Numbered from the stretch's first letter, positions 33,044 to 40,799 are shown. The stretch: DNA of 49,632 nt from Cognatundibacterium oligocarboniphilum (GCF_013377855.1 NZ_JABXYJ010000014.1:1-49632); one strand, 5' to 3'. Notes: generated by a model not told the origin, from the letters alone. Numbers and translations are program-made.

Positions 33044-33463
33044 TTAGTTGATTGCACCGAGCCACTTACGAGCTTCGGTTTCCAAGCGTTCGATCAGTTC
33101 ATCAGCGGCCTTTGCTGCTTCCGGTTGAGCGTATTCTTTAATCTGCGTCAGGACGATCTTCAGCGCCCTCGCGGCAACCGCTAACGCAACATCAAGCTCT
33201 TTGCCGTTAGGTTGACTACCAGGTCGATACCACGGCCAACTCTGCGGTGTATTCTGTCCATGCAGCCATTCGTCAGCACTTGCCTTTTCAACGAAGCAGA
33301 ACCAACCGATGACCCATTCGCCGGAACTCGCATTCCACTGTGGACGCAACTCGGCAAGTGCGCGAGGATTCCCCCATTTTGGATCGCAAAGCGTGCTTTC
33401 AAACCGACGCACTGGCACAACTCCGTTAACTGTTTCTGGAAATAGATCTGCGACAGCAGTCAT
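33044..33463 (-). CDS. Hypothetical protein, 139 aa
   Basis: N-terminal half Trp-rich (PKWGNPRALAELRPQWNASSGEWVIGWF), C-terminal half helical (KAADELIERLETEARKWLG). CGGAAAACGACC precedes the ATG. I cannot assign a family. It follows the tandem zinc-ribbon genes. Confidence 0.6.
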   Translation of the reverse strand: MTAVADLFPETVNGVVPVRRFESTLCDPKWGNPRALAELRPQWNASSGEWVIGWFCFVEKASADEWLHGQNTPQSWPWYRPGSQPNGKELDVALAVAARALKIVLTQIKEYAQPEAAKAADELIERLETEARKWLGAIN

Positions 33464-33481
33464 GGTCGTTTTCCGATCCGG

Positions 33482-33652
33482 TTAGAGTTCTTCGATTACG
33501 CGGTTTGTGTGGCCGCACAAGTTGCAGTCAATAATGTATGCATTCACCGCACGATCATCTTACCAATCCGGTGCCAATGAGTAGTCTGCATATTGGGCTG
33601 CGCCGCATTTTTCGCAGTGAAACTTGATTGCTTTGTATGCTTTAACTGTCAC
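33482..33652 (-). pseudogene. Zinc-ribbon gene copy 1, inactivated by TAA
   Basis: Last of four tandem copies in transcript order. The frame matches the intact copies, but after PDW a GAA codon has become TAA, cutting the protein before its second cysteine pair. It also has NAYIID where others have NADNID. This is the most diverged copy. Confidence 0.75.
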
Positions 33653-33668
33653 GATTTTTCCGATCCGA

Positions 33669-33839
33669 TTAGAGTTCTTCAATCACGCGGTTTGTGTGGC
33701 CGCACAAGTTGCAGTCAATATTGTCTGCATTCACCGCACGATCATCTTCCCAATCCGGTGCCAATGAGTAGTCTGCATATTGGGCTGCGCCGCATTTTTC
33801 GCAGTGAAACTTGATTGCTTTGTATGCTTTAACTGTCAC
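33669..33839 (-). CDS. Zinc-ribbon protein, copy 2, 56 aa
   Basis: GTG start preceded by CGGAAAAATC. The protein has two cysteine pairs, CEKCG and CNLCG, about 31 residues apart, typical of a small zinc ribbon. It differs from copy 3 by one residue (WED versus WDD). Function unknown; the tandem copies suggest selection for dosage or recent slippage. Confidence 0.65.
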   Translation of the reverse strand: MTVKAYKAIKFHCEKCGAAQYADYSLAPDWEDDRAVNADNIDCNLCGHTNRVIEEL

Positions 33840-33855
33840 GATTTTTCCGATCCGA

Positions 33856-34026
33856 TTAGAGCTCTTCAATCACGCGGTTTGTGTGGCCGCACAAGTTGCA
33901 GTCAATATTGTCTGCATTCACCGCACGATCATCGTCCCAATCCGGTGCCAATGAGTAGTCTGCATATTGGGCTGCGCCGCATTTTTCGCAGTGAAACTTG
34001 ATTGCTTTGTATGCTTTAACTGTCAC
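33856..34026 (-). CDS. Zinc-ribbon protein, copy 3, 56 aa
   Basis: Same GTG start and ribosome-binding context as copy 2, with both cysteine pairs intact. One substitution (Asp for Glu) separates it from copy 2. The flanking bases are also near-identical, since the repeat unit is 187 bp. Confidence 0.65.
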   Translation of the reverse strand: MTVKAYKAIKFHCEKCGAAQYADYSLAPDWDDDRAVNADNIDCNLCGHTNRVIEEL

Positions 34027-34042
34027 GATTTTTCCGATCCGA

Positions 34043-34213
34043 TTAGAGTTCTTCAATCACGCGGTTTGTGTGGCCGCACAAGTTGCAGTCAATAGTGTCT
34101 GCATTCACCGCACGATCATCTTCCCAATCCGGTGCCAATGAGTAGTCTGCATGTTGGGCTGCGCCGCATATTTCGCAGTGAAACTTGATTGCTTTGTATG
34201 CTTTAACTGTCAC
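34043..34213 (-). CDS. Zinc-ribbon protein, copy 4 (first in the operon), 56 aa
   Basis: Promoter-proximal copy. It reads CEICG, QHADY and NADTID where the others have CEKCG, QYADY and NADNID, so it is the likely older copy. Upstream sequence differs (AATAGGAAAAATC), marking the edge of the duplication. Both cysteine pairs are intact. Confidence 0.65.
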   Translation of the reverse strand: MTVKAYKAIKFHCEICGAAQHADYSLAPDWEDDRAVNADTIDCNLCGHTNRVIEEL

Positions 34214-34221
34214 GATTTTTC

Positions 34222-34350
34222 CTATTCGCTGGCTGTTTCAATCAGTTGTTCGATTAGCTCATTGACTGAAATTCCTTTGGCGTTCGCAAGGGCATTCAGT
34301 TTTTTGCTGTGATCTTCGCTGATGGTTACTTTGAAAGTCACGTCATCCAT
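34222..34350 (-). CDS. Ribbon-helix-helix-like protein, 42 aa
   Basis: MDDVTFKVTISEDHSKKLNALANAKGISVNELIEQLIE fits an Arc/CopG fold: a short strand, then two helices. AAGGA precedes the ATG. It could repress the operator at 34608-34625, two genes upstream. The stop lies 9 bp before the first zinc-ribbon start. Confidence 0.6.
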   Translation of the reverse strand: MDDVTFKVTISEDHSKKLNALANAKGISVNELIEQLIETASE

Positions 34351-34392
34351 TTCGTTTTCCTTCGGTAGCGCCCCTTTCGGGGCGGTTGGTAT

Positions 34393-34557
34393 TTATACGC
34401 CTGCCAGTTTCGCAATGTGCTGCAATTCGGCGTCACTTTTGAAAGCAAGCGAGAAAAACGTATCGCCTTCGTCAAATGCTTTTTTCTGAGACTGCGCGGC
34501 AAATTTCAAGTGCGCGATGATCGCCCAAATCAGTTTGCCTTTTTGTTCTACGCTCAT
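34393..34557 (-). CDS. Hypothetical protein, 54 aa
   Basis: MSVEQKGKLIWAIIAHLKFAAQ, helical. GGAGATTAAA precedes the ATG. It is the first gene after the consensus promoter at 34603-34630, about 40 nt downstream of the predicted start. A GC-rich hairpin (GCGCCCC/GGGGCG, about 34366-34384) follows its stop. Confidence 0.6.
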   Translation of the reverse strand: MSVEQKGKLIWAIIAHLKFAAQSQKKAFDEGDTFFSLAFKSDAELQHIAKLAGV

Positions 34558-34602
34558 TTTAATCTCCGGTTACTCGCGCACAATGCTCTGCCTATGTTTT
34601 AC

Positions 34603-34630
34603 ATTATACCGTAGCCGGTTACGGTGTCAA
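34603..34630 (-). promoter_or_regulatory. Consensus promoter with embedded operator
   Basis: Minus strand: TTGACA (34630-34625), 16 bp, TATAAT (34608-34603), both perfect. The inverted repeat ACCGTA-GCCGGT-TACGGT (34608-34625) fills the spacer, so a bound repressor would block polymerase. It likely drives the small-gene run from 34557 downwards. Confidence 0.8.
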
Positions 34631-34640
34631 GCAATTTCTT

Positions 34641-34862
34641 TCATTTCGCTTCAGGTAATTGCTGCACCAGGTATTTCAATGCAGCGCGGCGGGACTGAGC
34701 TATGCCGGTCGCTACCAGGGCGTCTAACCGGGCAAGCTCGCTTGCATCAAGGTGCGCCTCTACTCGCGCACCGCCAGCTTGTGCCAAGGCGTCACGCTGC
34801 CGCTGGACGCGCTCCTTGCCTGTGTAATCGTAGTTTGGCGGGGCTTGCATCTTCTTAGGCAT
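34641..34862 (-). CDS. Ribbon-helix-helix-type DNA-binding protein, 73 aa
   Basis: Basic N-terminus (YDYTGKERVQRQRDALAQAGG), then ARVEAHLDASELARLDALVATGIAQSRRAALKYLVQQL, a strand-helix-helix pattern. A common small regulator on plasmids. Its stop is 11 bp from the TTGACA of the next promoter, making it the best candidate to bind the operator there. Confidence 0.65.
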   Translation of the reverse strand: MPKKMQAPPNYDYTGKERVQRQRDALAQAGGARVEAHLDASELARLDALVATGIAQSRRAALKYLVQQLPEAK

Positions 34863-34902
34863 CGTTTCTTTCTCAAGTATCACGTTTTCGCATGCGAAAT
34901 AA

Positions 34903-35202
34903 TCACACTGAACGTTTTTTTATGATTGCTATTGCTCGTTTGGCGATTATCTTTTTAGATTTTCTAAGTCCGTCTAACTCAATTTTTGTCAGCATTCTGG
35001 CCTTGCCTCGCAGCGTGTCGCCAGTCCCAACAGAAACAATTAAATGGCTGCTAGACCTGGTTGTTTTGCTCAAAGTATTCTTGGATACTTCCCCTGATTT
35101 TTTCGCTTGTTGGAGTCTTAATAAGATACCTTGTTTCCGATTCTGTAAGGCAGTCGAATCCGAAGCCGAAGTGCTCTTTCCACCAGTCTTCAATTTGTCC
35201 AT
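34903..35202 (-). CDS. Possible basic protein overlapping the phosphoribosyltransferase, 99 aa
   Basis: The first 152 bp overlap the end of the upstream gene in another frame. The ATG has a good ribosome-binding site (GAGGGAACGTC-ATG), and the frame stays open 148 bp past the other gene's stop. The product is very basic (KKSGEVSKNTLSK, RKSKKIIAKRAIAIIKKR). If only the non-overlapping part is real, an ATG at 34995 gives 30 residues. Confidence 0.35.
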   Translation of the reverse strand: MDKLKTGGKSTSASDSTALQNRKQGILLRLQQAKKSGEVSKNTLSKTTRSSSHLIVSVGTGDTLRGKARMLTKIELDGLRKSKKIIAKRAIAIIKKRSV

Positions 35203-35776
35203 GACGTTCCCTCAATTCCAATAACTGTTTATTTTGCTGACTTAATATTGCTGAATAACTTTTCCCTGTAAGCACCGTAGAACCGATTACCTCACCACCG
35301 CCTGCCAATATATGCCCGCGCAGGTTTTCAATCGTTCCACCTTGCCCAATAAAATCATCAACAATCACATATTTTTTGCCTGGCGCAATCTCACCCTCAA
35401 AGACAGCCTGTTTTGCCATGCGAGAAAACCCATTCGCTCCGGTGTGATTTACAACATTGGCTTGTATAACAAATCGCTCAATTCGCCACTGCAAAATATA
35501 GGACAGAAAGTCAGCCATTATTTCAGGTATCGCATTTACTCCAACAGCTTCTTCGGCGTGAACACTGATTAATGTTGGCGGCTCTGCCTCATCAAATTGA
35601 TCTTGTAATTGATAGAGAACGTCTTCGTTTACACTTGCTAACACCAGCTCTGACGCAGCATCCACATCACCAGATTTAGCTGCCATATAGGAGGGGTGTT
35701 TCTTTACAAATAACTCTTCCGCGTGAATCAAAACATCTGGAAACTCGTTCCATGGGAATCTGAACGGTTTGACCAT
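35051..35776 (-). CDS. Phosphoribosyltransferase-fold protein, 241 aa
   Basis: YVIVDDFIGQGGT (residues 136-148) is the PRPP-binding loop of type I phosphoribosyltransferases, which transfer or use ribose 5-phosphate from PRPP. The remainder (GQIEDWWKEHFGFGFDCLTESE) gives no hint of the base. Similar proteins occur in mobile elements and TA-like or defence contexts. The start overlaps the upstream stop by one base (TAATG), so they are coupled. Confidence 0.75.
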   Translation of the reverse strand: MVKPFRFPWNEFPDVLIHAEELFVKKHPSYMAAKSGDVDAASELVLASVNEDVLYQLQDQFDEAEPPTLISVHAEEAVGVNAIPEIMADFLSYILQWRIERFVIQANVVNHTGANGFSRMAKQAVFEGEIAPGKKYVIVDDFIGQGGTIENLRGHILAGGGEVIGSTVLTGKSYSAILSQQNKQLLELRERHGQIEDWWKEHFGFGFDCLTESETRYLIKTPTSEKIRGSIQEYFEQNNQV

Positions 35777-36435
35777 TAGATAACTCCAGCAACCAATGCA
35801 CCCAGCCGCACCGGATCAGCATCAATCAAGTTCTTGGTCGCTGTCAACGTCTCATGCCCAAGAAGCTCATTGATGTGCCGGAGGTCATAGCCTTTCTGAT
35901 GCAGCCTGATCGCAAACGTCCTACGACCTGACATTGCACTTGCCCCTTCTATCCCTGATTGCAAGTGAAGCTTTCTGAAAAGCTGACTTAATGAATCGCA
36001 CGAATAGCTGATCGCACCAGTCGTTGTTTTGCGCTTCGTCAAGCGGTACGGTTCACCTTCATCAGTTCGAAACAATGGGGAATCGGGATCGAGGCCGCGA
36101 TAGGCCGCAAATCGAGTTGTTACGCCATGTTTCGCGGCAATCCTGTATGTCAGGTAGTTGTCGATAGCTGTTGTAACGCGAGGACTTGACCAATAAAGCG
36201 GCCTTGCTTTCCCGTTATATGCCACTTCTGCTGAAACTTCGGAGGTTGTTTTGATCGTGCCGTCAGCATTCAAATATGCAGACAGGGGGAAACGCGCAAC
36301 TTCTGTCAGCATTTGGCCGGTTCCGTAGATCACGTACAACAGAGCAATATTGCGCACTGGAAGACCGCCAGAAACGCTTGCGACTTTCAGTAAATGTTTC
36401 AGCTTCGCGTCTTCAATAAATGGAGCTTTTGCCAT
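35776..36435 (-). CDS. Tyrosine-recombinase-like protein lacking key residues, 219 aa
   Basis: It matches the catalytic domain fold: IALLYVIYGTGQMLTEVARF, MSGRRTFAIRLHQKG and INELLGHETLTATKNLIDADP. Compared with the family, Arg I is Met42, the first His of HxxR is Met168, and the nucleophilic Tyr position is Leu203. R171 and GH193-194 remain. The N-terminal arm-binding domain is missing. It probably cannot cut DNA and may be a DNA-binding regulator. The ATG follows AGGA. Confidence 0.75.
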   Translation of the reverse strand: MAKAPFIEDAKLKHLLKVASVSGGLPVRNIALLYVIYGTGQMLTEVARFPLSAYLNADGTIKTTSEVSAEVAYNGKARPLYWSSPRVTTAIDNYLTYRIAAKHGVTTRFAAYRGLDPDSPLFRTDEGEPYRLTKRKTTTGAISYSCDSLSQLFRKLHLQSGIEGASAMSGRRTFAIRLHQKGYDLRHINELLGHETLTATKNLIDADPVRLGALVAGVI

Positions 36436-36610
36436 TAATTTACATCCTAAATCGTATTTATTCAGAGTTAACAGACAAATATTAACTCTGAAATGCTCGA
36501 TTATCAAGCACTGGCTTGAGTCCTCGGAAAAGCACGCGAAAAGTGGAAAACTAGGAAAACCATTTTGCAATTCGGAACAGTGTCGCCATCAAATCCAAAA
36601 CCAATAGACG

Positions 36611-36647
36611 AAAAAAAAACCACCTTGCCGTGAGGTGAGGTGGTTTT
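36611..36647. terminator. Terminator between the toxin-antitoxin pair and the recombinase-like gene
   Basis: Stem AAACCACCT / AGGTGGTTT with an A run on one side and TTTT on the other. It ends the minus-strand MazF-type operon. Confidence 0.8.
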
Positions 36648-36660
36648 GTAGATCAATGAA

Positions 36661-37023
36661 TTACGACGTCAAAATTTTCAATGCATCCTCAATTCGACGC
36701 ATATGATTTATAGTCAACGTTGCAATGGGTTGCTCTCCAATGAAACGTTTGTTTGATATTGTCCGGACTTGATCAATCAGTAAATCTGTCGAATAGGTCA
36801 ACCCAGGCAATTTTCCAAGCGCAACCCGAAGAGGAAAATAATCTGCATTTTCGACATCAGATGTTCTAGGAATGACGATGGTTGTGCTATGTCCGGCATC
36901 ATTGAGCTTGTCGGTTTGAATAATCAGAGCTGGGCGTTGTCGCTTGCCTGGCTCTTCCTTATGTGTCTGAGGGGTAAAATCAACCTCCCAGATTTGTCCG
37001 CGTTTAAAATTATGCAATTCCAT
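36661..37023 (-). CDS. PemK/MazF-family toxin, 120 aa
   Basis: Family features: FKRGQIWEVDFTPQTHKEEPGKRQRPALIIQ at the N-terminus, TIVIPRTS in the centre, and TYSTDLLIDQVRTISNKRF. Normal length for the superfamily of ribosome-independent mRNA endonucleases. The start overlaps the antitoxin stop by 14 bp. This is a second, sequence-distinct MazF-type module in the window. Confidence 0.9.
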   Translation of the reverse strand: MELHNFKRGQIWEVDFTPQTHKEEPGKRQRPALIIQTDKLNDAGHSTTIVIPRTSDVENADYFPLRVALGKLPGLTYSTDLLIDQVRTISNKRFIGEQPIATLTINHMRRIEDALKILTS

Positions 37024-37237
37024 CTCCTATCGAATCATCCATAGATTCATTGAATGACTGATGTTTGCCTGAAAGTTTACGTGACAGATTGGCCAAACGA
37101 TCCGCCATAACCCTTTCGTTTTTTTCACGAACAGCTTCGCGAACATAGTCAGAACTTTTTAATCCGACCATACCCGCGAACGATTGTGTTTGTTCGACAA
37201 ATTCACTGGTTGTACGAAACGATAGTGTTGTAGACAT
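37010..37237 (-). CDS. Antitoxin of the PemK/MazF pair, 75 aa
   Basis: MSTTLSFRTTSEFVEQTQSFAGMVGLKSSDYVREAVREKNERV looks like a ribbon-helix-helix domain; the acidic C-terminus (NESMDDSIGDG) would bind the toxin. The ATG at 37237 has GGA 7 nt upstream. A second possible start at 37330 has AGG at good spacing and would add 31 residues, so the N-terminus is not certain. Confidence 0.8.
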   Translation of the reverse strand: MSTTLSFRTTSEFVEQTQSFAGMVGLKSSDYVREAVREKNERVMADRLANLSRKLSGKHQSFNESMDDSIGDGIA

Positions 37238-37271
37238 GATAATTCCAAGTGCAGTGAGAATGGAATTAATA

Positions 37272-37303
37272 GTAGCACAAAATGTCTTACATTTATGCAC
37301 TAC
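37272..37303. promoter_or_regulatory. Imperfect palindrome upstream of the antitoxin
   Basis: AAATGT/ACATTT arms extended by GTAG/CTAC ends. It overlaps a possible -10 (TACTAT on the minus strand), as expected for antitoxin autorepression. If the 37330 start is used, this would be coding. Confidence 0.45.
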
Positions 37304-37340
37304 AATTTTGTTATTTATTTTATTGACCATAAAGACCTAC

Positions 37341-37386
37341 TTAATGAAGCGAGAGCATCCCCAGCGGGGATGCGTACCCTCTGGGT
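37341..37386 (-). promoter_or_regulatory. GCGGG-type leader hairpin, copy j
   Basis: Minus strand: CAGAGGGTAC, strong inner stem GCATCCCC-GCT-GGGGATGC, then TCTCGC. Loop and GTAC bulge match copies b and f. It lies just upstream of the alternative antitoxin start at 37330. Confidence 0.6.
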
Positions 37387-37453
37387 TAATTGATTGCCTC
37401 GGTTAGGGGCGTTTTTTTTAAAATATTCAGGCGTTGCTCTGAACAGAATACTA

Positions 37454-38239
37454 TTACACTACCTGCCGGCGGTAGCCCATACGCTCCCATGCTACCGGAT
37501 CGACTTCTAACGGACTGGAACGGCCAGTTTTCAAGTTCACAAAATAGCCATGTATATCAATAGCCCCATGTCTGAACAATTCATTGAGAATATTGCCTGC
37601 ATACATGGCCATCGCCGAATTGACAAATAATGACTGTTTCTCCAGTGCTTCTGCCACACTACAACTTGGCATGACATCGGTTTCATCCAAAAACGGATCA
37701 AGCAGCTCCGGATAGAGGTTACCCACATGGGGCAGAATGTCGCGTTCTTGTTTGGCTCTGGTACCGGGCAATTCACCCAGCACGATCTGCCCATCAGATA
37801 AGCGATTACCACAATCCAGCCAATAACTATTGCTGTAGGATTGCCCTTTATTCCAGGCTTTAAGTATTGCCTGTCTGCCTGCCCGATTATCAACGCAGCC
37901 GATAATAATGTCGAAATTTGAGAGTTTGTCATTTTCAGACAGCCGCTTCACTTCCGACTTCCACTGCGTTCCAAAGCCCAGATTGATCCGGTTGATTACC
38001 ACGTGGGATTTATAACTTCCCACATCACAAGGATAAAAGGCTTGTCGAAACAAATTGGTTTCAGATACCGTGTCGTCATCCCACAACATGACATCCAATC
38101 CATGAGGATGACCAAATGCGAGCATCGCATGATGTTGTCTGGCCAGCACAGAAAGGATTTGAGAACCCGTCCCTCCGGCACCAACCACTAATACATTGAC
38201 TTTATCAGTCAGTAAATCACTATGAATGTGGTGTTTCAT
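37454..38239 (-). CDS. PRTRC system ThiF-family protein, 261 aa
   Basis: E1-like adenylating fold: nucleotide-binding VLVVGAGGTGSQIL (GxGGxGS at residues 20-26), a conserved MLWDDDTVSETNLFRQ, and IIGCVDNRAGRQ. In this cassette it accompanies a JAB-domain protein, a pairing reminiscent of ubiquitin-like modification systems; the true PRTRC function is unknown. It overlaps the PRTRC-A gene by 20 bp and ends the operon. Confidence 0.9.
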   Translation of the reverse strand: MKHHIHSDLLTDKVNVLVVGAGGTGSQILSVLARQHHAMLAFGHPHGLDVMLWDDDTVSETNLFRQAFYPCDVGSYKSHVVINRINLGFGTQWKSEVKRLSENDKLSNFDIIIGCVDNRAGRQAILKAWNKGQSYSNSYWLDCGNRLSDGQIVLGELPGTRAKQERDILPHVGNLYPELLDPFLDETDVMPSCSVAEALEKQSLFVNSAMAMYAGNILNELFRHGAIDIHGYFVNLKTGRSSPLEVDPVAWERMGYRRQVV

Positions 38240-38879
38240 TTACGACTTCTCCAAAAGAAAATAGGTAGTGATCATTTTCAACATTGACTTTCAATGGAAA
38301 AAACAATCCATTCAGACACAGACGGAAACAGGCCTCCCAGCGCTCGTTGCGCGCTGGATTTCCAATCACCCCTGCAATCTTGACTTCAGACCGATCATCT
38401 TCATCGTCGCGCGATGAAAAGAAGGCATTGAAGTTTCCATGCGAGTGAATGTCCAATACCATTTCCTCATCGACTGACAGAGTTGGTATTTGGTATTCCA
38501 CGTGACTTGGGCTAACTGATGTTGCCTTCAAGATTTCAAGGCGCATAGTGCCCGTTGGTTTATGCAGCAATATCCGTCCTGCACATTCAAACGGTAAAAC
38601 CGTAGCAGCATAATTTTTGAATTCACGGATGAGTTGGCTGGCGATCGGGAGGATCGATAATGATTTTTCCACTTGACCATAAGGCACAACGCAGGGAATT
38701 TGGTTGATAACTGGAATGACCGCATGGAGATACGATCGTTTTACTTCCATCCATAAACCGTTTTTGGCCATCAGAAATCGATGGCCGTTCCTGTCGAGTC
38801 CGTCCAATGTGGAGTAAATAGGTACCATCACTGTTGGAAACTGACCTTGCAGCTGTGCATCAATAGGAGATAGATTCAC
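38220..38879 (-). CDS. PRTRC system protein A (JAB domain), 219 aa
   Basis: The C-terminal half has the JAB/MPN metalloprotease signature: VLDIHSHGNFNAFFSSRDDEDD (H145, H147, D158-161). Such domains cleave isopeptide or peptide bonds. The GTG start at 38879 is chosen because GGGAG lies 5 nt before it. The start overlaps PRTRC-B's end by 20 bp. Assigned by motif and its place in the cassette. Confidence 0.88.
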   Translation of the reverse strand: MNLSPIDAQLQGQFPTVMVPIYSTLDGLDRNGHRFLMAKNGLWMEVKRSYLHAVIPVINQIPCVVPYGQVEKSLSILPIASQLIREFKNYAATVLPFECAGRILLHKPTGTMRLEILKATSVSPSHVEYQIPTLSVDEEMVLDIHSHGNFNAFFSSRDDEDDRSEVKIAGVIGNPARNERWEACFRLCLNGLFFPLKVNVENDHYLFSFGEVVNETPHS

Positions 38880-39594
38880 GACGACTCCCTTCTGCAATTA
38901 AGTCACCCACGGTCAGCCTGCACTTAGGCAGGCATTTGCGCGGAAACTGTGTGAGCTTTCCATTGATCAAATCGATCCAAAGCTGCTCTCTGTCTCCGTC
39001 ATATTTGATAGGCCGGGAACGATAGTTTGAATGCGTGAACGCCGATGCAAAAAAGGCCTGCGTCAGCAATTGATGGTCCAGACCTTTCGGCATGACTGTG
39101 CTTCCTATGCAAATGGAATGCTGATCATTGACGTTCAGATACGGACTTACCAACAAGGGCGTATTTTCATTAGGGCGTTTGTTACTCGCCAAAGCAAAAA
39201 CTTTCCAGGTCTTTTTTGAATAAAAGAACACCAACGCCGGTTGATCTACAACAGCAGCAACTTTTTCCAATCCCTCTGTTTTGGTATTGAAAAAGATTTT
39301 TTGCTTACCGGCCGGCACCCACCAAATGATGGTTTTGTCGCTTTTGGCGATCACGCTGGTATCGAGAAATGCCAGATTTTCTTGCTTTTTCTGGCGTGTT
39401 TTTAAACTGTTTGCTACTTGTTTCAAAGCATCAGCTGTCAACATGGTTCCTGCGCCAATCACCGACTTACCATTGATTTCGGTGACCTCGTTTTTGGTCA
39501 GATAATGCGTTCCATTGTGGTGGTCACTCTGATAAATCAGGATTGCATGTTTCAAAGAATGCGATTCCGAGTTTGTGTTAATCGAAAATTCCAT
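38860..39594 (-). CDS. PRTRC system protein B, 244 aa
   Basis: Recognised by context and by segments such as HAILIYQSD, IIWWVPAGKQKIFF and ALVFFYSKKTWKVFALASNKRPNENTPL typical of PRTRC-B. No catalytic motif is visible. GAGGAAAACTAAT precedes the ATG at 39594, which directly abuts the PRTRC-F stop. Confidence 0.85.
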   Translation of the reverse strand: MEFSINTNSESHSLKHAILIYQSDHHNGTHYLTKNEVTEINGKSVIGAGTMLTADALKQVANSLKTRQKKQENLAFLDTSVIAKSDKTIIWWVPAGKQKIFFNTKTEGLEKVAAVVDQPALVFFYSKKTWKVFALASNKRPNENTPLLVSPYLNVNDQHSICIGSTVMPKGLDHQLLTQAFFASAFTHSNYRSRPIKYDGDREQLWIDLINGKLTQFPRKCLPKCRLTVGDLIAEGSRRESISY

Positions 39595-39595
39595 A

Positions 39596-40678
39596 TTAGT
39601 TTTCCTCAAGAGCTTCCAATGCAAAGATCAACCGATCCACAATGGAAATACGCTGTAAGTATTGTTCAAATTGGTGAAAAGTTTCACCAAATGCCTCTGC
39701 AGAACTGACATCAATCTGCTGTTGATATTGGTAATGACTGAAGTTATCTTCACACTCGTTTGCGATTTCAATCACATCATCTTGCATCTGGATGACCGGA
39801 TCAGTTTCGACATCCGAATCTACTGAGAGAATCAGTAATGGGTGAACTGGGCAATATCCGACAACTGGAAATTTGGCTGTTGTCTGATTCATTCTTACCA
39901 GGTCAAGTGCAGCGCTGATCACGGACTGGCATTCAACAGATTGGGTTGAGGAATGCAGTTGCTGAAGCTGTTCAAGCGTGAGCTTTTGTTTTGCATTACC
40001 CACCCAGTCGAAGGGTAGTTGACTAAGATAAGTCAGTAGTTCGTGTTGATTTAAGATGGTGGTATCCGAGTCTTCATCGTCATCCATATACTCAAATTCG
40101 AGGGAATCTTCTGTATATCGTAATTCCCAAGAAAAGCGATTCACCAATTCCGCAATCGTATGAATCGGAAAATAATGGTCGTTCACATTTTCCAGAATGG
40201 CATACATCGTCTCGCCCAAATCCGGATGAATCAGATTGAGTTTAGCGATTGCACCACCGATACAGGCAATGTGGAATTGCGCTGCATTATGAATTCGCAA
40301 AACCATCCATTCCGTTTCTTCTGGCATGGCTTCGTATAAATCCCCCAGATAATTACTTTCGCTGGTAATGAGTTCGATATCGATATCGATACAATGCGTT
40401 TGACCTAGCAATTGCGTGAAGCGGCGCAGGCATGCATTCTTGAAAATCTCTTGCAGTGGCATTTGTTGCTGGCGATCGGTTTCGTTTATCAGGCCGTATT
40501 GCGCTGCCTGATAAATCGATTTGATCAACACAGGAGAAGGTGGTGAAATATATTGAAACGGAACATTCTCATCGATGAGAGGGAGACCGTTCAGAACGGA
40601 GGGGGAAGTCCTGCGTTTGGAAGATTTAACAGATTTTCTGACTTGTGGAATTCCAAGTTCATCAAAGTTTGCATACAT
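39596..40678 (-). CDS. PRTRC system protein F, 360 aa
   Basis: Large acidic protein, with clusters such as EYMDDDEDSDTT. Assigned by cassette order. AAGGA lies 9 nt before the ATG. Its first 88 bp overlap the preceding 68-codon gene in another frame, an unusual length of overlap. No enzyme motif is visible. Confidence 0.8.
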   Translation of the reverse strand: MYANFDELGIPQVRKSVKSSKRRTSPSVLNGLPLIDENVPFQYISPPSPVLIKSIYQAAQYGLINETDRQQQMPLQEIFKNACLRRFTQLLGQTHCIDIDIELITSESNYLGDLYEAMPEETEWMVLRIHNAAQFHIACIGGAIAKLNLIHPDLGETMYAILENVNDHYFPIHTIAELVNRFSWELRYTEDSLEFEYMDDDEDSDTTILNQHELLTYLSQLPFDWVGNAKQKLTLEQLQQLHSSTQSVECQSVISAALDLVRMNQTTAKFPVVGYCPVHPLLILSVDSDVETDPVIQMQDDVIEIANECEDNFSHYQYQQQIDVSSAEAFGETFHQFEQYLQRISIVDRLIFALEALEEN

Positions 40679-40797
40679 AGTTTCAAGTCCTTGGCTTGTT
40701 TTTCATTGAACTCAGGAAGTAAAGAGACTCTTGTGAGTCCCTTTACTTTCGCTGAATGTAGAGCTTCAAATAACCAAGCATCTATTTCAGCACTCAT
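40591..40797 (-). CDS. Small overlapping gene within the PRTRC cassette, 68 aa
   Basis: MSAEIDAWLFEALHSAKVKGLTRVSLLPEFNEKQ... AAAGG lies 5-6 nt before the ATG, and the gene starts 2 bp after the PRTRC-C stop. Its last third overlaps the start of PRTRC-F. The protein is helical with no recognised family. Spacing and ribosome-binding site support it. Confidence 0.6.
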   Translation of the reverse strand: MSAEIDAWLFEALHSAKVKGLTRVSLLPEFNEKQAKDLKLCMQTLMNLEFHKSENLLNLPNAGLPPPF

Positions 40798-40799
40798 GA

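Larger units (their letters stand above)
33482..34221. repeat. Four tandem 187-bp units
   Basis: Units begin at 33482, 33669, 33856 and 34043. Each holds one 57-codon gene and a 16-bp spacer with the ribosome-binding site. Because 187 is not a multiple of 3, each copy keeps its own start and stop rather than fusing. Confidence 0.95.
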
